Positions 1 to 8,503 of a DNA stretch of 64,000 nt are shown here, in pieces. The notes under the pieces were generated by a model that was given only the letters and a program-made list of their open reading frames with translations, was not told the origin of the DNA and did no database searches. Location of the stretch: assembly GCA_020638365.1 (NCBI GenBank), contig JACKIQ010000002.1, positions 310,001 to 374,000 of the forward strand, given 5' to 3'. This DNA comes from Rhodospirillales bacterium. GTDB lineage: Bacteria > Pseudomonadota > Alphaproteobacteria > Micavibrionales > Micavibrionaceae. The position numbers and the translations under genes were made by a program. Within the stretch, counting starts at the first letter, position 1. Each line of letters opens with the position of its first letter.

Positions 1-2
1 TC

Positions 3-344
3 AGCATAGGCGACTATGTCCTCTCCGGAGGCGAGCCGGCCGCTATGATCCTCATGGACGCTTGCATCCGACTCCTGCCGGGCGTACTGGGAAACGAGGA
101 CACGGTGAGCGAAGAGAGTTTTTCCTCCGGGCTTCTGGAATACCCGCACTTCACCCGCCCGGCGCAATGGACTTCCGCAGACGGCCACATCAGAGAGGTC
201 CCCGAAATCCTCACGTCAGGAGACCATTCAAAAATCCGGGATTGGCGCGAAGGACAAGCCGAATCTGTAACGAAAGCCCGCCGCCCCGACCTCTGGAACA
301 TCCGTGAAAACGCCCGCTTGTCAGGTAAAAAGCCCAAAAAATAG
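3..344 (+). CDS. trmD: tRNA (guanine37-N1)-methyltransferase TrmD, C-terminal part
   Basis: This is the 3' part of a gene that begins before the window; the first in-frame codon is at 3. TrmD methylates G37 of tRNAs next to the anticodon using S-adenosylmethionine and so prevents +1 frameshifting. The visible start reads GDYVLSGGE, the deep trefoil-knot SAM-binding loop of the SPOUT superfamily. It is followed by the linker and C-terminal helical domain, including a [10 protein letters not shown] segment and the RRPDLW region near the end, both typical of TrmD. The gene lies 128 bp ahead of rplS, the usual trmD-rplS pairing in Proteobacteria. Identification is firm; only the N-terminal half is missing, because of the window edge. 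Confidence 0.95.
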   Translation, partial: SIGDYVLSGGEPAAMILMDACIRLLPGVLGNEDTVSEESFSSGLLEYPHFTRPAQWTSADGHIREVPEILTSGDHSKIRDWREGQAESVTKARRPDLWNIRENARLSGKKPKK

Positions 345-472
345 CTTGTTTTTAAAGGGAAAATACTATAGACAAGGCCCAGATTTTTGATCAACCCAAG
401 AAAAAAGACAAACGAACCGCCGGTTCTTTACGGATAAGGGACTGAAATCGGGTTCTGACAAGGGAAAAGGCC

Positions 473-922
473 ATGAACACATTACAGAAATTCGAAGCCA
501 GACAGCTCGAAAAAATCAAGGAATCTAAGCAGATTCCAGGTTTCGACCCCGGAGACACCATTCGGGTTAACGTAAAAATCCGCGAAGGAAGCCGTGAACG
601 CGTACAGGCATACGAAGGCGTATGCATCGCCCGCACCGGCAAGGGCGTAAATGCGAGTTTCACCGTTCGCAAAATAAGCTACGGCGAAGGTGTAGAACGT
701 GTATTCCCGCTCTGGAGCCCGCGTATTGACAGCATTGAACTCGTCCGCCGCGGTTCCGTAAGACGCGCCAAGCTCTACTATCTTCGCGACCTGCGCGGCA
801 AAAAAGCCCGGATCGCCGAGCGGACCACGGGACACAGCCTTGAAAAGAGCGCAGAGGAAGGCGAAAAGAAGAAAGCAGCCAAAAACAAAAAAGGCTCTAA
901 AAAAGCCGCTGCTAAAGACTAG
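473..922 (+). CDS. rplS: 50S ribosomal protein L19
   Basis: L19 sits at the 30S-50S interface of the ribosome. The 149-residue product shows the family core: an N-terminal helix, the [16 protein letters not shown] strand, the EGVCIAR segment, [21 protein letters not shown] and the [13 protein letters not shown] end of the conserved domain at about residue 115. About 30 further residues form a Lys/Ala-rich, probably disordered tail; E. coli L19 stops at about 115, and such basic tails are common in alphaproteobacteria. The ATG at 473 follows an AAGGGAAAAGG purine stretch that can act as ribosome-binding site. It lies downstream of trmD and ends just before a strong intrinsic terminator at 941-969. 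Confidence 0.97.
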   Translation: MNTLQKFEARQLEKIKESKQIPGFDPGDTIRVNVKIREGSRERVQAYEGVCIARTGKGVNASFTVRKISYGEGVERVFPLWSPRIDSIELVRRGSVRRAKLYYLRDLRGKKARIAERTTGHSLEKSAEEGEKKKAAKNKKGSKKAAAKD

Positions 923-940
923 AGCATCCTGATTACAGCA

Positions 941-969
941 AAAACCCTTCCCGCCGGAAGGGTTTTTTT
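941..969 (+). terminator. Intrinsic terminator after rplS, probably bidirectional
   Basis: A perfect 7-bp stem CCCTTCC/GGAAGGG (945-951 with 956-962) encloses a CGCC loop. It is preceded by AAAA and followed by seven T residues. The flanking A tract means it can also terminate the convergent small gene at 995-1288. Confidence 0.9.
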
Positions 970-994
970 ATGTAATTAAAACCGTCAAAAAAGA

Positions 995-1288
995 TCAGGA
1001 ATGGGCAATCCGTGCGCGCAGATTGATCTTCTTGCCGGAATAGTGGTCCGCGGTCAGTAAAACCTCTTCATGCACTTTGAAAGCTTCGGCAACGTCCTCA
1101 GGCGCCTGCGCGATAAAAATCAGGCTCTCATGCAGGATCGCATGAACCTCTCTTGTACCGGAATGAAACAGGATCGTTTCCGCCCGGACATAAGATGGAT
1201 CGTAAAACCGGATCAGAGGACAGGAACCGTTTTCACCACTTTCGAAATGAGCGCCGACACCGCTATGGGATAAAGAGTCAACAGACAT
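995..1288 (-). CDS. Small hypothetical protein
   Basis: The product is about 97 residues, soluble and without a signal peptide or membrane segment. I do not recognise the family. An upstream in-frame ATG at 1312 exists, but the ATG at 1288 is preferred because an AAGGGG ribosome-binding site sits six bases before it. The sequence has a beta-rich middle (RAETILFHSGTREVHAI) and a C-terminal HEEVLLTADHY segment. It stands alone and converges on rplS, sharing the terminator at 941-969. A 7-bp inverted repeat lies in its leader (1303-1328), which may indicate regulation at RNA or operator level. The ORF is short and no family is identifiable, so confidence that it is translated is only moderate. 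Confidence 0.55.
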   Translation of the reverse strand: MSVDSLSHSGVGAHFESGENGSCPLIRFYDPSYVRAETILFHSGTREVHAILHESLIFIAQAPEDVAEAFKVHEEVLLTADHYSGKKINLRARIAHS

Positions 1289-1302
1289 GAAAAACCCCTT
1301 TT

Positions 1303-1328
1303 TACACTGCACTGCAAAAACCAGTGTA
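1303..1328 (-). promoter_or_regulatory. Inverted repeat in the leader of the small gene at 995-1288
   Basis: TACACTG and CAGTGTA form a 7-bp inverted repeat around a 12-nt spacer, located just upstream of the AAGGGG ribosome-binding site of the small gene. It could be a protein operator or an RNA stem-loop that affects initiation. There is no T tract in the relevant direction, so it is unlikely to be a terminator. Confidence 0.4.
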
Positions 1329-1372
1329 GAAAAAAGAGGTTTAAAACGCGTTAAAGATATAAGCTACTGATA

Positions 1373-2089
1373 TTATTTAACTCTTGGAGAGGTATCCGGC
1401 CCCCCTCCAGCAGCGCCGCCAGGAACAGCCAGCAGAGAATCATAATCGAATGGCGGAACTTCCATGCCCGGAGCATGCGGCTTGACCTCTTGAAAATGAA
1501 ACTCCGAGAGGCTTCTGGCTTGCGCGCCGGCGTTCTGAAGCCCCTGTATGGCCGGATTGATCTGATCCACCAGCACAGTGTTGTCCGCGTAAAAACCGGG
1601 AGTGCCCATAGCTGAATTTCGCGCCCCCTCCAGCATGCGCTCCATGGTATCCCAGTGAAACGCGTTAATATCGGCTATATGCTCCACAGCACCGGGCGCT
1701 CCCAAGGTTTCGTCAGCATAGCCCAACTCGCTGACTACGCTGTTATAAACCTTGACTGCCGCGCCCGTAGCCAGATTGTAGTCCTGAACCACCGCACGGC
1801 TGAAGTCCGGGAAAGAGTAGTAGGAAGCGTTATTCTGTACATTCTCGATACCCGCCGCCTTGACCTTCTCAGGATCAAGCTCCCGACCCTCAAGCAGCGC
1901 ATGAGTACGGAAATGATGAGCCGTCGCCGGATCCAGATTAAGTGTATGAACCGCCAATTCCGCATCGTTATTGAAAACAACGAGATTGATCGTCCCGGCA
2001 TTCGGCTCTTTCGAACGGCTGAAAATATCCTGCATTTTTAGGGTTGCTTCGGTTTCGTCCGACATTACCCCAGATTGATTGCCTGCCAT
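1373..2089 (-). CDS. Hypothetical protein, 238 residues
   Basis: The ORF has a convincing ribosome-binding site (GGGGGA, six bases before the ATG at 2089), so it is probably translated. The product is hydrophilic and has no signal peptide or membrane segment. It is mixed alpha/beta through about residue 200 and ends in a Pro/Gly-rich tail. I do not recognise the family. In composition and style (MAGNQSG... start, acidic, Asn/Ala-rich) it resembles the larger unknown protein at 35930-37225, but no clear shared motif is visible and it lacks that protein's HExxH sequence. It is transcribed divergently from leuC, with the leuC promoter region between them. Confidence 0.65.
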   Translation of the reverse strand: MAGNQSGVMSDETEATLKMQDIFSRSKEPNAGTINLVVFNNDAELAVHTLNLDPATAHHFRTHALLEGRELDPEKVKAAGIENVQNNASYYSFPDFSRAVVQDYNLATGAAVKVYNSVVSELGYADETLGAPGAVEHIADINAFHWDTMERMLEGARNSAMGTPGFYADNTVLVDQINPAIQGLQNAGAQARSLSEFHFQEVKPHAPGMEVPPFDYDSLLAVPGGAAGGGPDTSPRVK

Positions 2090-2219
2090 ATCTAATCCCC
2101 CAAAGTTTTTTAGCGTAACCGCCTTGTAAAATTATAAACCTTACTATTTTTAACTATATGGAATAACAAAAGCAAACTTTTTAAGATTGCCTTCTCGAAA
2201 ACCCGCTTCCACTATAGAT

Positions 2220-2248
2220 TTGCCAAAAGCGGAACAATAGTCTAAATC
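2220..2248 (+). promoter_or_regulatory. Candidate sigma-70-type promoter for leuC
   Basis: TTGCCA (2220-2225) is separated by 17 bp from TAAATC (2243-2248), about 57 bp before the leuC start. The match to TTGACA/TATAAT is imperfect, so this is a candidate only. Confidence 0.4.
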
Positions 2249-2304
2249 TTTGTAAGGACACGTCTAATCCTGAAAATGAGATAAAAACAGAGATTCGGGA
2301 AATT

Positions 2305-3705
2305 ATGGAACCACGCACCTTATACGATAAAATCTGGGACGAACACGTCATCGACCGCTCGGAAGACGGCACGTGCCTCATTTACATCGACCGCCACCTT
2401 GTGCATGAAGTAACCTCACCGCAGGCTTTCGAGGGTCTTCGGTTGTCCGGACGCAAGGTCCGCCGCCCCGAAGCGACACTGGCCGTCATGGACCATAACG
2501 TCCCCACCACCGACCGTTCCAGACCCATTGAGGAAGAAGAAAGCCGTATTCAGGTCGATACATTGCGCGAAAACTGTAAAGAATTCGGCGTTCAGCTTTT
2601 TGACCTGACCGACGTGCGCCAAGGTATTGTCCATATCATCGGTCCGGAACAGGGCTTTACTCAGCCCGGCATGACGATCGTCTGCGGCGATTCCCACACC
2701 AGCACCCACGGCGCCTTCGGCGCACTGGCATTTGGAATTGGAACTTCAGAGGTTGAGCACGTTCTGGCCACACAGACCCTCATCCAGAAAAAAAGCAAGA
2801 ACATGCGCATCACCGTCAACGGCAAACTGTCAACGGGCGTTACGGCCAAGGATATGATCCTCGCAATCATCGGCGAAATCGGAACGGCCGGCGGCAACGG
2901 CCACGTCATCGAATATGCTGGCGAAGCCGTCCGCGCACTTACTATGGAAGGCCGCATGACCATGTGCAATATGTCCATCGAAGGCGGAGCCCGGGCCGGA
3001 TTGATAGCACCGGATGATACAACCTTCGAATACATAAAAGGCCGCCCTTTAGCACCGAAGGCCGGACACTGGGACAGCGCAGTAAAATACTGGAAAACCT
3101 TTTTTAGCGACGACGGAGCAAAATACGACAAGGAAGTTGCCCTCAAGGGCGAGGACATTCCCCCGATTGTCACATGGGGCACAACCCCCGAAGACGTGGT
3201 CCCGATCACTGGAACGGTCCCCTCGCCCGCCGATTTCGATGATGCGAACAAAAAAGCCTCCGTAGAGCGCATGCTGGCATACATGGGCCTCACCCCCGGA
3301 ACAAAAATGACCGAAATCTCGGTAGACAAGGTCTTCATCGGCTCCTGTACCAACGCCCGAATCGAAGATTTGCGCGAAGTCGCCAAGATTGCCAAGGGCA
3401 AAAAAGTTGCATCAACCGTGGAAGCCATGGTCGTTCCCGGCTCCGGCCTCGTCAAAAAACAGGCCGAGGAAGAAGGAATCGCCGCGATCCTGATCGAATC
3501 GGGCTTTGATTGGCGCGAACCCGGCTGCTCCATGTGTCTGGGGATGAACCCCGACCAGCTTCAGCCCGGCGAGCGCTGCGCCTCCACCTCCAACCGCAAT
3601 TTCGAAGGTCGTCAGGGTCGCGGTGGACGCACACATCTTCTGTCGCCGGCCATGGCCGCCGCTGCTGCAATTACGGGAAAACTCACTGACGTAAGAGAAC
3701 TATAA
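2305..3705 (+). CDS. leuC: 3-isopropylmalate dehydratase large subunit
   Basis: With LeuD this aconitase-family enzyme isomerises 2-isopropylmalate to 3-isopropylmalate in leucine biosynthesis. The 466-residue product is the length of the E. coli protein. The three 4Fe-4S ligands are visible: Cys348 in the GSCTN motif and Cys408/Cys411 in GCSMCLGMN. The substrate-binding segments [27 protein letters not shown] and the C-terminal [12 protein letters not shown] are also intact. The ATG at 2305 begins the typical [17 protein letters not shown]-terminus. leuD follows only after two other genes (3723-4184 and 4233-4934), which is unusual because leuC and leuD products form one complex and are usually adjacent. 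Confidence 0.97.
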   Translation: MEPRTLYDKIWDEHVIDRSEDGTCLIYIDRHLVHEVTSPQAFEGLRLSGRKVRRPEATLAVMDHNVPTTDRSRPIEEEESRIQVDTLRENCKEFGVQLFDLTDVRQGIVHIIGPEQGFTQPGMTIVCGDSHTSTHGAFGALAFGIGTSEVEHVLATQTLIQKKSKNMRITVNGKLSTGVTAKDMILAIIGEIGTAGGNGHVIEYAGEAVRALTMEGRMTMCNMSIEGGARAGLIAPDDTTFEYIKGRPLAPKAGHWDSAVKYWKTFFSDDGAKYDKEVALKGEDIPPIVTWGTTPEDVVPITGTVPSPADFDDANKKASVERMLAYMGLTPGTKMTEISVDKVFIGSCTNARIEDLREVAKIAKGKKVASTVEAMVVPGSGLVKKQAEEEGIAAILIESGFDWREPGCSMCLGMNPDQLQPGERCASTSNRNFEGRQGRGGRTHLLSPAMAAAAAITGKLTDVREL

Positions 3706-3722
3706 GAATGGAGGTCAAAAAA

Positions 3723-4184
3723 ATGTCGCATCAGGGATATGGCGGACGAAAGTTCTTCCGCCTTGAAGGGCACAGCCGTGAAATCGCCGAACGCATCGAA
3801 TCAATCGCCGAAGGCGGAGCTAAAATGACAAGCGAGGAACTAAAAGATGCGCAGAATAATCTCGGCCTTTTCACGGGAGCGCTTATGGCTTTCCCGGCGC
3901 AGGGAGGCCCTGAATATTACGCCATATGCCCTGCCCTGCACCGTTCGCAACACGAACCGGAGCATTACTATCTCCTGGTCCCGGTCAGCGATATGGACCA
4001 CTCCCACGTCACCCCACACAATGCGGTCGAAATCACGGATGAAGAGCATTTGAAAAGGCTCGACTCCCTGTTCGCCGAAGGCGCGGACATGATCTTCATG
4101 CACCAGCACAGCCAAGGCCCCTACATCGCTCCTGCCGGTGAATCCGCTGCGGATTATGATGGGGGCAGCGAACCCGGAATGTAG
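3723..4184 (+). CDS. Hypothetical protein between leuC and leuD
   Basis: The product is about 153 residues. An in-frame ATG at 3708 overlaps a strong GGAGGT ribosome-binding site that is correctly spaced for the ATG at 3723, so the later start is chosen. The protein is hydrophilic and His-rich in its second half (MDHSHVTPHN, MFMHQHSQG-like stretch). It has no membrane segment or recognised domain. It starts 17 bp after the leuC stop, so it is almost certainly co-transcribed with leuC. No function can be assigned. Confidence 0.65.
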   Translation: MSHQGYGGRKFFRLEGHSREIAERIESIAEGGAKMTSEELKDAQNNLGLFTGALMAFPAQGGPEYYAICPALHRSQHEPEHYYLLVPVSDMDHSHVTPHNAVEITDEEHLKRLDSLFAEGADMIFMHQHSQGPYIAPAGESAADYDGGSEPGM

Positions 4185-4232
4185 AGCTGCCGATTGATAA
4201 CAGTGCGCCCTTTGCTTTAAAATGGCAGCGCC

Positions 4233-4934
4233 ATGGCGCCCGAAACTCAGCATCCCTCATATCCTTCTCAGCCGTCCAACGGGTGGCCCGATGCTTTTGA
4301 TTTTCGGACCGACGAAATATGCCAGACCCTGTTCAAACCCTATATTCTCGACCAGCTGAAAAAACTGGCCGAATATGACGCGCAGCGCCCGCCGGGAACC
4401 GTATACATTTTCCACGAACACGCCCGCCGCGTAGCGCAGGATGTAAGGGATACCTGCCGGTCGATGGGATTAAGCGAACAGATAGCCGAAAATATGTACT
4501 GGGCGGTGCTGATCCACGATATCGGCAAAATGCACTTTCCGCCCCATATATGGGATACGGAAGAAAAACCGGATGAGGATACGAAAGCGCACAGGCGCAC
4601 CCACACCGAAAAAGGCGGGGAGGAATTCGAAGCCGCCTTCGCGGAGGTTAATCACCCGTTCAAGGATCTGGCTCTTGAAATCATGCACCTGCACCATGAG
4701 CAGGTTGACGGGCAAGGCCCGATGAAAATGCCCGGTGAGAAACTTTCCCCCCCCGTGCGCCTGACCAGCATAGTGGAAGCCTTTGACGGCTGGTCTATCC
4801 CCCGCCCCCATTTCGGCGACCGGGACACGAGCCCTCCGGCAGTGATCGAGCGCATGCGCGGAGAAAAATCCCATATGTTCGATCCAGAACTGCTTGAATC
4901 GTTTGCGAAAATGAAACTGGCCGCGTATAAATAA
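4233..4934 (+). CDS. HD-domain phosphohydrolase, HD-GYP-like with degenerate GYP motif
   Basis: The 233-residue protein is a stand-alone HD domain. It shows His61 in FHEHARRV, the His-Asp pair at 95-96 in LIHDIGK, His124 in RTHTEKG, the His pair at 154-155 in [12 protein letters not shown], and an IVEAFDGWS helix. This order matches HD-GYP c-di-GMP phosphodiesterases. However, the expected Gly-Tyr-Pro after HH...DGxG is replaced by Gly-Pro-Met, so the c-di-GMP-specific signature is lost. Metal-binding residues look intact, so it is probably an active phosphohydrolase of unknown substrate. There is no receiver, GAF or PAS input domain. It lies inside the leuC-leuD interval and is probably co-transcribed. 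The start at 4233 has no clear ribosome-binding site. Confidence 0.75.
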   Translation: MAPETQHPSYPSQPSNGWPDAFDFRTDEICQTLFKPYILDQLKKLAEYDAQRPPGTVYIFHEHARRVAQDVRDTCRSMGLSEQIAENMYWAVLIHDIGKMHFPPHIWDTEEKPDEDTKAHRRTHTEKGGEEFEAAFAEVNHPFKDLALEIMHLHHEQVDGQGPMKMPGEKLSPPVRLTSIVEAFDGWSIPRPHFGDRDTSPPAVIERMRGEKSHMFDPELLESFAKMKLAAYK

Positions 4935-4968
4935 CCGTCTTCGAAACAGAAACGAACGCAAGGACGCC

Positions 4969-5574
4969 ATGGAGCCTTTTTCCAAACTCGTCGGCACCGC
5001 CGCGCCGCTGGATATGATCAATATCGACACTGATATCATCATTCCCAAGCAATTTCTGAAAACCGTCAAGCGCACCGGCCTGGGCGTCAGCGCCTTCTAC
5101 AACCTCCGCTACGATGAGAACGGCAAGGAAAACCCGGATTTTGTGCTGAACAAACCCGAATACAGAAGCGCGCAAATATTGATTACCGGAGAGAATTTCG
5201 GCTGCGGATCCTCCCGCGAACACGCGCCGTGGGCCATTCTCGACATGGGCATCCGCTGCATCATCTCCTCCAGCTACGCCGATATCTTCTACAACAACAG
5301 CTTCAAGAACGGCATCCTGCCTATCGTTCTGCCGCAGGAACAGGTGGACCAGTTGATGCAGGAAGCCAAGGACCACCCGGAAGTGATGCTGGAAGTCGAT
5401 CTGGAAAAACAGACCGTTAAACGCGGTAACAAGTTTTCCTTCAGCTTCGAAATAGACCCGTTCCGCAAACGCTGCCTGCTCAACGGTCTGGACGATATCG
5501 GCCTGACGCTGGAAAAAGACGCCAAGATCGGCACCTTCGAACAAAAACGCGCCGATGACAAACCGTGGCTTTGA
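4969..5574 (+). CDS. leuD: 3-isopropylmalate dehydratase small subunit
   Basis: LeuD supplies the swivelling domain that completes the LeuC active site. The product is 201 residues, as in E. coli. The signature [21 protein letters not shown] at about residues 19-39 and the [16 protein letters not shown] motif at about 69-84 are intact; the GSSREHA loop binds the substrate carboxylate. The ATG at 4969 gives the usual N-terminus. It is separated from leuC by two non-leucine genes, and its 3' end nearly touches the secreted-protein gene at 5580. Confidence 0.96.
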   Translation: MEPFSKLVGTAAPLDMINIDTDIIIPKQFLKTVKRTGLGVSAFYNLRYDENGKENPDFVLNKPEYRSAQILITGENFGCGSSREHAPWAILDMGIRCIISSSYADIFYNNSFKNGILPIVLPQEQVDQLMQEAKDHPEVMLEVDLEKQTVKRGNKFSFSFEIDPFRKRCLLNGLDDIGLTLEKDAKIGTFEQKRADDKPWL

Positions 5575-5579
5575 CTGAG

Positions 5580-6020
5580 ATGAAAACGCTAGCCCTCTTC
5601 TGCACAACCCTAATCTCCTTGCTTTTTTACTCGACGGGGGCGTTCGCTGGCGGTTCGGCTGAGAAAGTCACCATACTCTCGTTTCAAAGAATGAATGCTA
5701 CTGACTATGTGTTGGTCATAGCCCCAAAAGAAAAATCCATGGACTGGTTTATGAAGGGATGTAAAACTTTTGTAATTCTTGGAACACACGAAAATCTCGA
5801 CGGCCAATGGCTGTTGTTTGAAAAAAATCAGGTTACACGAGATGAACATCTTACCGCATTGAGTTTTATTGAAGAAAAAAACAAAACAGATAAAAATCTG
5901 GACTTTGGATATATGGGTGGCGGATTTAAGCCTGTCAGCACAGATAACAAATGTGTGGTAAACAGTCGGGCACTGAGCAAAAGCCATAACTCAATACTAT
6001 CCTATTACCATAAAGTATAA
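5580..6020 (+). CDS. Secreted hypothetical protein, AT-rich insertion between leuD and leuB
   Basis: The product is about 146 residues. The ATG at 5580 begins an ideal Sec signal peptide: MKT, a hydrophobic LALFCTTLISLLFYS core, and a cleavage site near AFA|GG. The mature part is about 120 residues with two cysteines, suggesting a small periplasmic or secreted beta-rich protein. No family is recognised. Its base composition is visibly lower in GC than leuD and leuB on either side, which suggests later acquisition. It starts 5 bp after the leuD stop and leuB starts 26 bp after its end, so it is inserted inside the leucine operon. Confidence 0.6.
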   Translation: MKTLALFCTTLISLLFYSTGAFAGGSAEKVTILSFQRMNATDYVLVIAPKEKSMDWFMKGCKTFVILGTHENLDGQWLLFEKNQVTRDEHLTALSFIEEKNKTDKNLDFGYMGGGFKPVSTDNKCVVNSRALSKSHNSILSYYHKV

Positions 6021-6045
6021 CGCAGATTTAAAGGCGTAAATAAAG

Positions 6046-7155
6046 ATGACATTCAAACTCCACATCCTCCCCGGCGACGGCATCGGCCCCGAAGTGATGG
6101 CCGAGGTTGAAAAACTCGTCAAATGGTTAAACACGAAGAAGGATATCAAAATAAAAACCTCGCAGGGTCTCGTCGGCGGCGCATCCATAGACGCACATGG
6201 CAAACCCCTGACCGATGAAACGCTGGCCGATTGTAAAGCGGCGGATGCCGTTCTCCTCGGCGCGGTCGGCGGCCCGAAATGGGACAAGGTCGCCTATAAT
6301 ATCCGCCCCGAAGCCGGCCTTCTCGGGCTGCGTAAGGAACTCGACCTCTTCGCCAACCTACGCCCGGCCCTCGTCTTTGACGCCCTGATCGACGCCTCCA
6401 CCCTCAAACCCGAAATCGTCAAGGGTCTGGATATCCTCATCGTCCGCGAACTGACAGGCGGCGTTTATTTCGGCGAACCGCGCGGCATCGAGGACATCGG
6501 CAACGGTAAGCGCCGAGGTGTAAACACACAGGTCTACACGACCGACGAAATTATCCGCGTGGGACGGGTCGCCTTCGAACTCGCAAAAAAACGCGGGAAC
6601 AGGGTCACCTCCTGCGAAAAAGCCAACGTCATGGAATCCGGAAAGCTCTGGCGCGAGGAAATCACGAAACTCCACGCTGCTGACTATAAGGACGTGGAAT
6701 TGGAACACATGTACGCCGACAACTGCGCAATGCAACTGCTTCGCCGCCCCTCTCAGTTCGACGTCATCGTCACCGACAACCTCTTCGGCGATATCCTCTC
6801 CGACGAAGCCGCCATGCTGACCGGCTCTCTGGGCATGCTCCCCTCCGCCTCCCTGGGCGCGGAAGGCTCCACGGCTCTTTACGAGCCTGTCCACGGCTCC
6901 GCCCCCGATATTGCCGGGCAGGGCAAGGCCAACCCTCTGGCCACGATCCTGAGCTTCGCGATGTGCCTGCGTTATTCCTTCAACCGGGGCGATCTTGCGG
7001 ACATCATCGAAACCGCCGTGCAAAAGGTCCTGAACGAAGGCATACGAACACCGGATATCATGGCCCCCGGCTGCACGGAGACCTCGACAGCCGGAATGGG
7101 AGATGCTTTAATAACCGCATTGGAAAAATCCATGGTTTTAAAGGGTGTGGCATGA
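6046..7155 (+). CDS. leuB: 3-isopropylmalate dehydrogenase
   Basis: LeuB oxidatively decarboxylates 3-isopropylmalate to 2-oxoisocaproate with NAD+, the third step of leucine synthesis. The 369-residue product has the family features in order: [10 protein letters not shown] near the N-terminus, the GAVGGPKWD loop, arginines in [13 protein letters not shown], the [14 protein letters not shown] substrate loop, [17 protein letters not shown] with the metal-binding aspartates, and the NAD-binding [18 protein letters not shown]. The stop codon overlaps the start of nfeD in an ATGA arrangement. The asd gene that often follows leuB in alphaproteobacteria is not here. Confidence 0.97.
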   Translation: MTFKLHILPGDGIGPEVMAEVEKLVKWLNTKKDIKIKTSQGLVGGASIDAHGKPLTDETLADCKAADAVLLGAVGGPKWDKVAYNIRPEAGLLGLRKELDLFANLRPALVFDALIDASTLKPEIVKGLDILIVRELTGGVYFGEPRGIEDIGNGKRRGVNTQVYTTDEIIRVGRVAFELAKKRGNRVTSCEKANVMESGKLWREEITKLHAADYKDVELEHMYADNCAMQLLRRPSQFDVIVTDNLFGDILSDEAAMLTGSLGMLPSASLGAEGSTALYEPVHGSAPDIAGQGKANPLATILSFAMCLRYSFNRGDLADIIETAVQKVLNEGIRTPDIMAPGCTETSTAGMGDALITALEKSMVLKGVA

Positions 7156-7637
7156 TCACGATCATTCTCGCGCTGTATTTTACGGGCCTCATTTCTCAGG
7201 AAACGGCCATAACCTTCCTTTATGTCATCGGCCTTTCCCTGCTCATCGCCGAAATCGGCGTGGTGTCCTTCGGCCTGCTGGCCTTTAACGGTCTGGTCGC
7301 CCTTTTCGCCGCCTACAGTATTCAGACGGGAACGGTCCTGTTGTTTGGCCTCCCGGTGGACTGGAACATCGTCTTTGGCATCGGTTTTGTGGAATTCGCT
7401 CTGATCGTCGGCACGATTGCCATTCACGCTCATCTGCGCAACCTGAAAACCGACACCGGCAAGGAAGGGATGATCGGAGCAAAGGCGACCGTACTGGACT
7501 GGAGCGGCAAAAACGGTCAGGTCCGCCTTGAAGGGGAAATCTGGAAAGCGTCTTCCTCCCATAGGCTTGACCTGTCTCCGAACGACGAAGTCACGATCGA
7601 GGCGGTAGAAAAACTCAAACTGATCGTACGGCCGTAA
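7152..7637 (+). CDS. NfeD-family membrane protein, short form
   Basis: NfeD proteins are partners of SPFH/stomatin proteins in membrane microdomains. This 161-residue protein has three or four hydrophobic segments over residues 1-95, then a soluble OB-fold-like domain at about 105-161 ([13 protein letters not shown] ... GEIWKASS ... KLKLIV). The N-terminal ClpP-like protease domain of long NfeD proteins is absent. The chosen ATG at 7152 overlaps the leuB stop (ATGA), implying translational coupling; longer in-frame reading upstream lies inside leuB. The stomatin-like gene follows after 39 bp, the classical nfeD-stomatin pairing, which supports the call. Confidence 0.88.
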   Translation: MITIILALYFTGLISQETAITFLYVIGLSLLIAEIGVVSFGLLAFNGLVALFAAYSIQTGTVLLFGLPVDWNIVFGIGFVEFALIVGTIAIHAHLRNLKTDTGKEGMIGAKATVLDWSGKNGQVRLEGEIWKASSSHRLDLSPNDEVTIEAVEKLKLIVRP

Positions 7638-7676
7638 TTTTTTTGGATTGAACATTTTATAAGGAGAAAAATTAAA

Positions 7677-8420
7677 ATGACCTTTTTCGCCCCCCTGATG
7701 GTCGTGATCGTGATCCTGCTGATCGCCTCCATCCGCATCGTGCAGGAATACGAGCGCGGAGTAATCTACACGCTTGGACGCTACACCAGCAGCCGTGGCC
7801 CCGGTGTCCAGATCATCATACCCGGAATCCAGCGTGTCCTTCTGGTCGATATGCGGATCAGAACCGAGGACATCCCCTCGCAGGACATAATCTCCCGCGA
7901 TAACGTCTCGGTGAAGGTCAACGCTGTCGTGTACTTCCGTGTCGTCGATCCCGGCTACGCCATCAACAAGGTTGAAGACTTCGTCATCGCCACCAGCCAG
8001 CTCGCACAGACAACATTACGCTCAGTTCTCGGTAAACACGATCTGGACGACATGCTCGGCAAGCGCGACCAGTTAAACAAGGATATTCAGGAAATCCTCG
8101 ACCACCAGACCGAAGGATGGGGGATCAAGATTACGAACGTCGAGATCAAAAACGTCGATATCGACCCCACCATGATCCGCGCCATCGCAAAACAGGCGGA
8201 AGCAGAAAGGGAACGCCGCGCCAAGATCATCAACGCCGAAGGGGAATTGCAGGCCGCAAAGCAGCTTGACGAGGCCGCCGCTATTCTCGCCCAGCGCCCG
8301 GAAACCATGCAGTTGCGTTATCTCGGCACGATGAGCGAGTTCACCAACGCCAAGGGTAATACGGTTATTCTGCCCTTGCCCCTGGACATCATCGGAAAGC
8401 TTAAAAAGCTCGCCGGCTAG
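7677..8420 (+). CDS. Stomatin/slipin-like SPFH-domain membrane protein
   Basis: The 247-residue product has one N-terminal hydrophobic hairpin (about residues 3-20) followed by an SPFH band-7 domain at about 22-190. The domain includes EYERGVIYTLGRY, the DIPSQDII strand, and AVVYFRVVDPGYAINKVEDF. An Ala/Glu-rich helix at about 170-210 (AIAKQAEAERERRAKIINAEGELQAA) drives oligomerisation in this family. Such proteins form large rings in the inner membrane and are thought to organise microdomains with NfeD. The ATG at 7677 is preceded by an AAGGAG ribosome-binding site. A strong terminator follows at 8440-8467. Confidence 0.92.
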   Translation: MTFFAPLMVVIVILLIASIRIVQEYERGVIYTLGRYTSSRGPGVQIIIPGIQRVLLVDMRIRTEDIPSQDIISRDNVSVKVNAVVYFRVVDPGYAINKVEDFVIATSQLAQTTLRSVLGKHDLDDMLGKRDQLNKDIQEILDHQTEGWGIKITNVEIKNVDIDPTMIRAIAKQAEAERERRAKIINAEGELQAAKQLDEAAAILAQRPETMQLRYLGTMSEFTNAKGNTVILPLPLDIIGKLKKLAG

Positions 8421-8439
8421 AAAACGGCCGCGCAATAAA

Positions 8440-8470
8440 AAAGAGCCTGGATCGCTCCAGGCTCTTTGTT
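8440..8470. terminator. Bidirectional intrinsic terminator between stomatin gene and prepilin gene
   Basis: A perfect 12-bp stem AAAGAGCCTGGA/TCCAGGCTCTTT (8440-8451 with 8456-8467) encloses a TCGC loop, with A-rich sequence on one side and T-rich on the other. It can end transcription of both convergent genes. Confidence 0.92.
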
Positions 8471-8503
8471 TTGAAGTGTGTAACTCAAAATCAGGCGCTG
8501 ATC

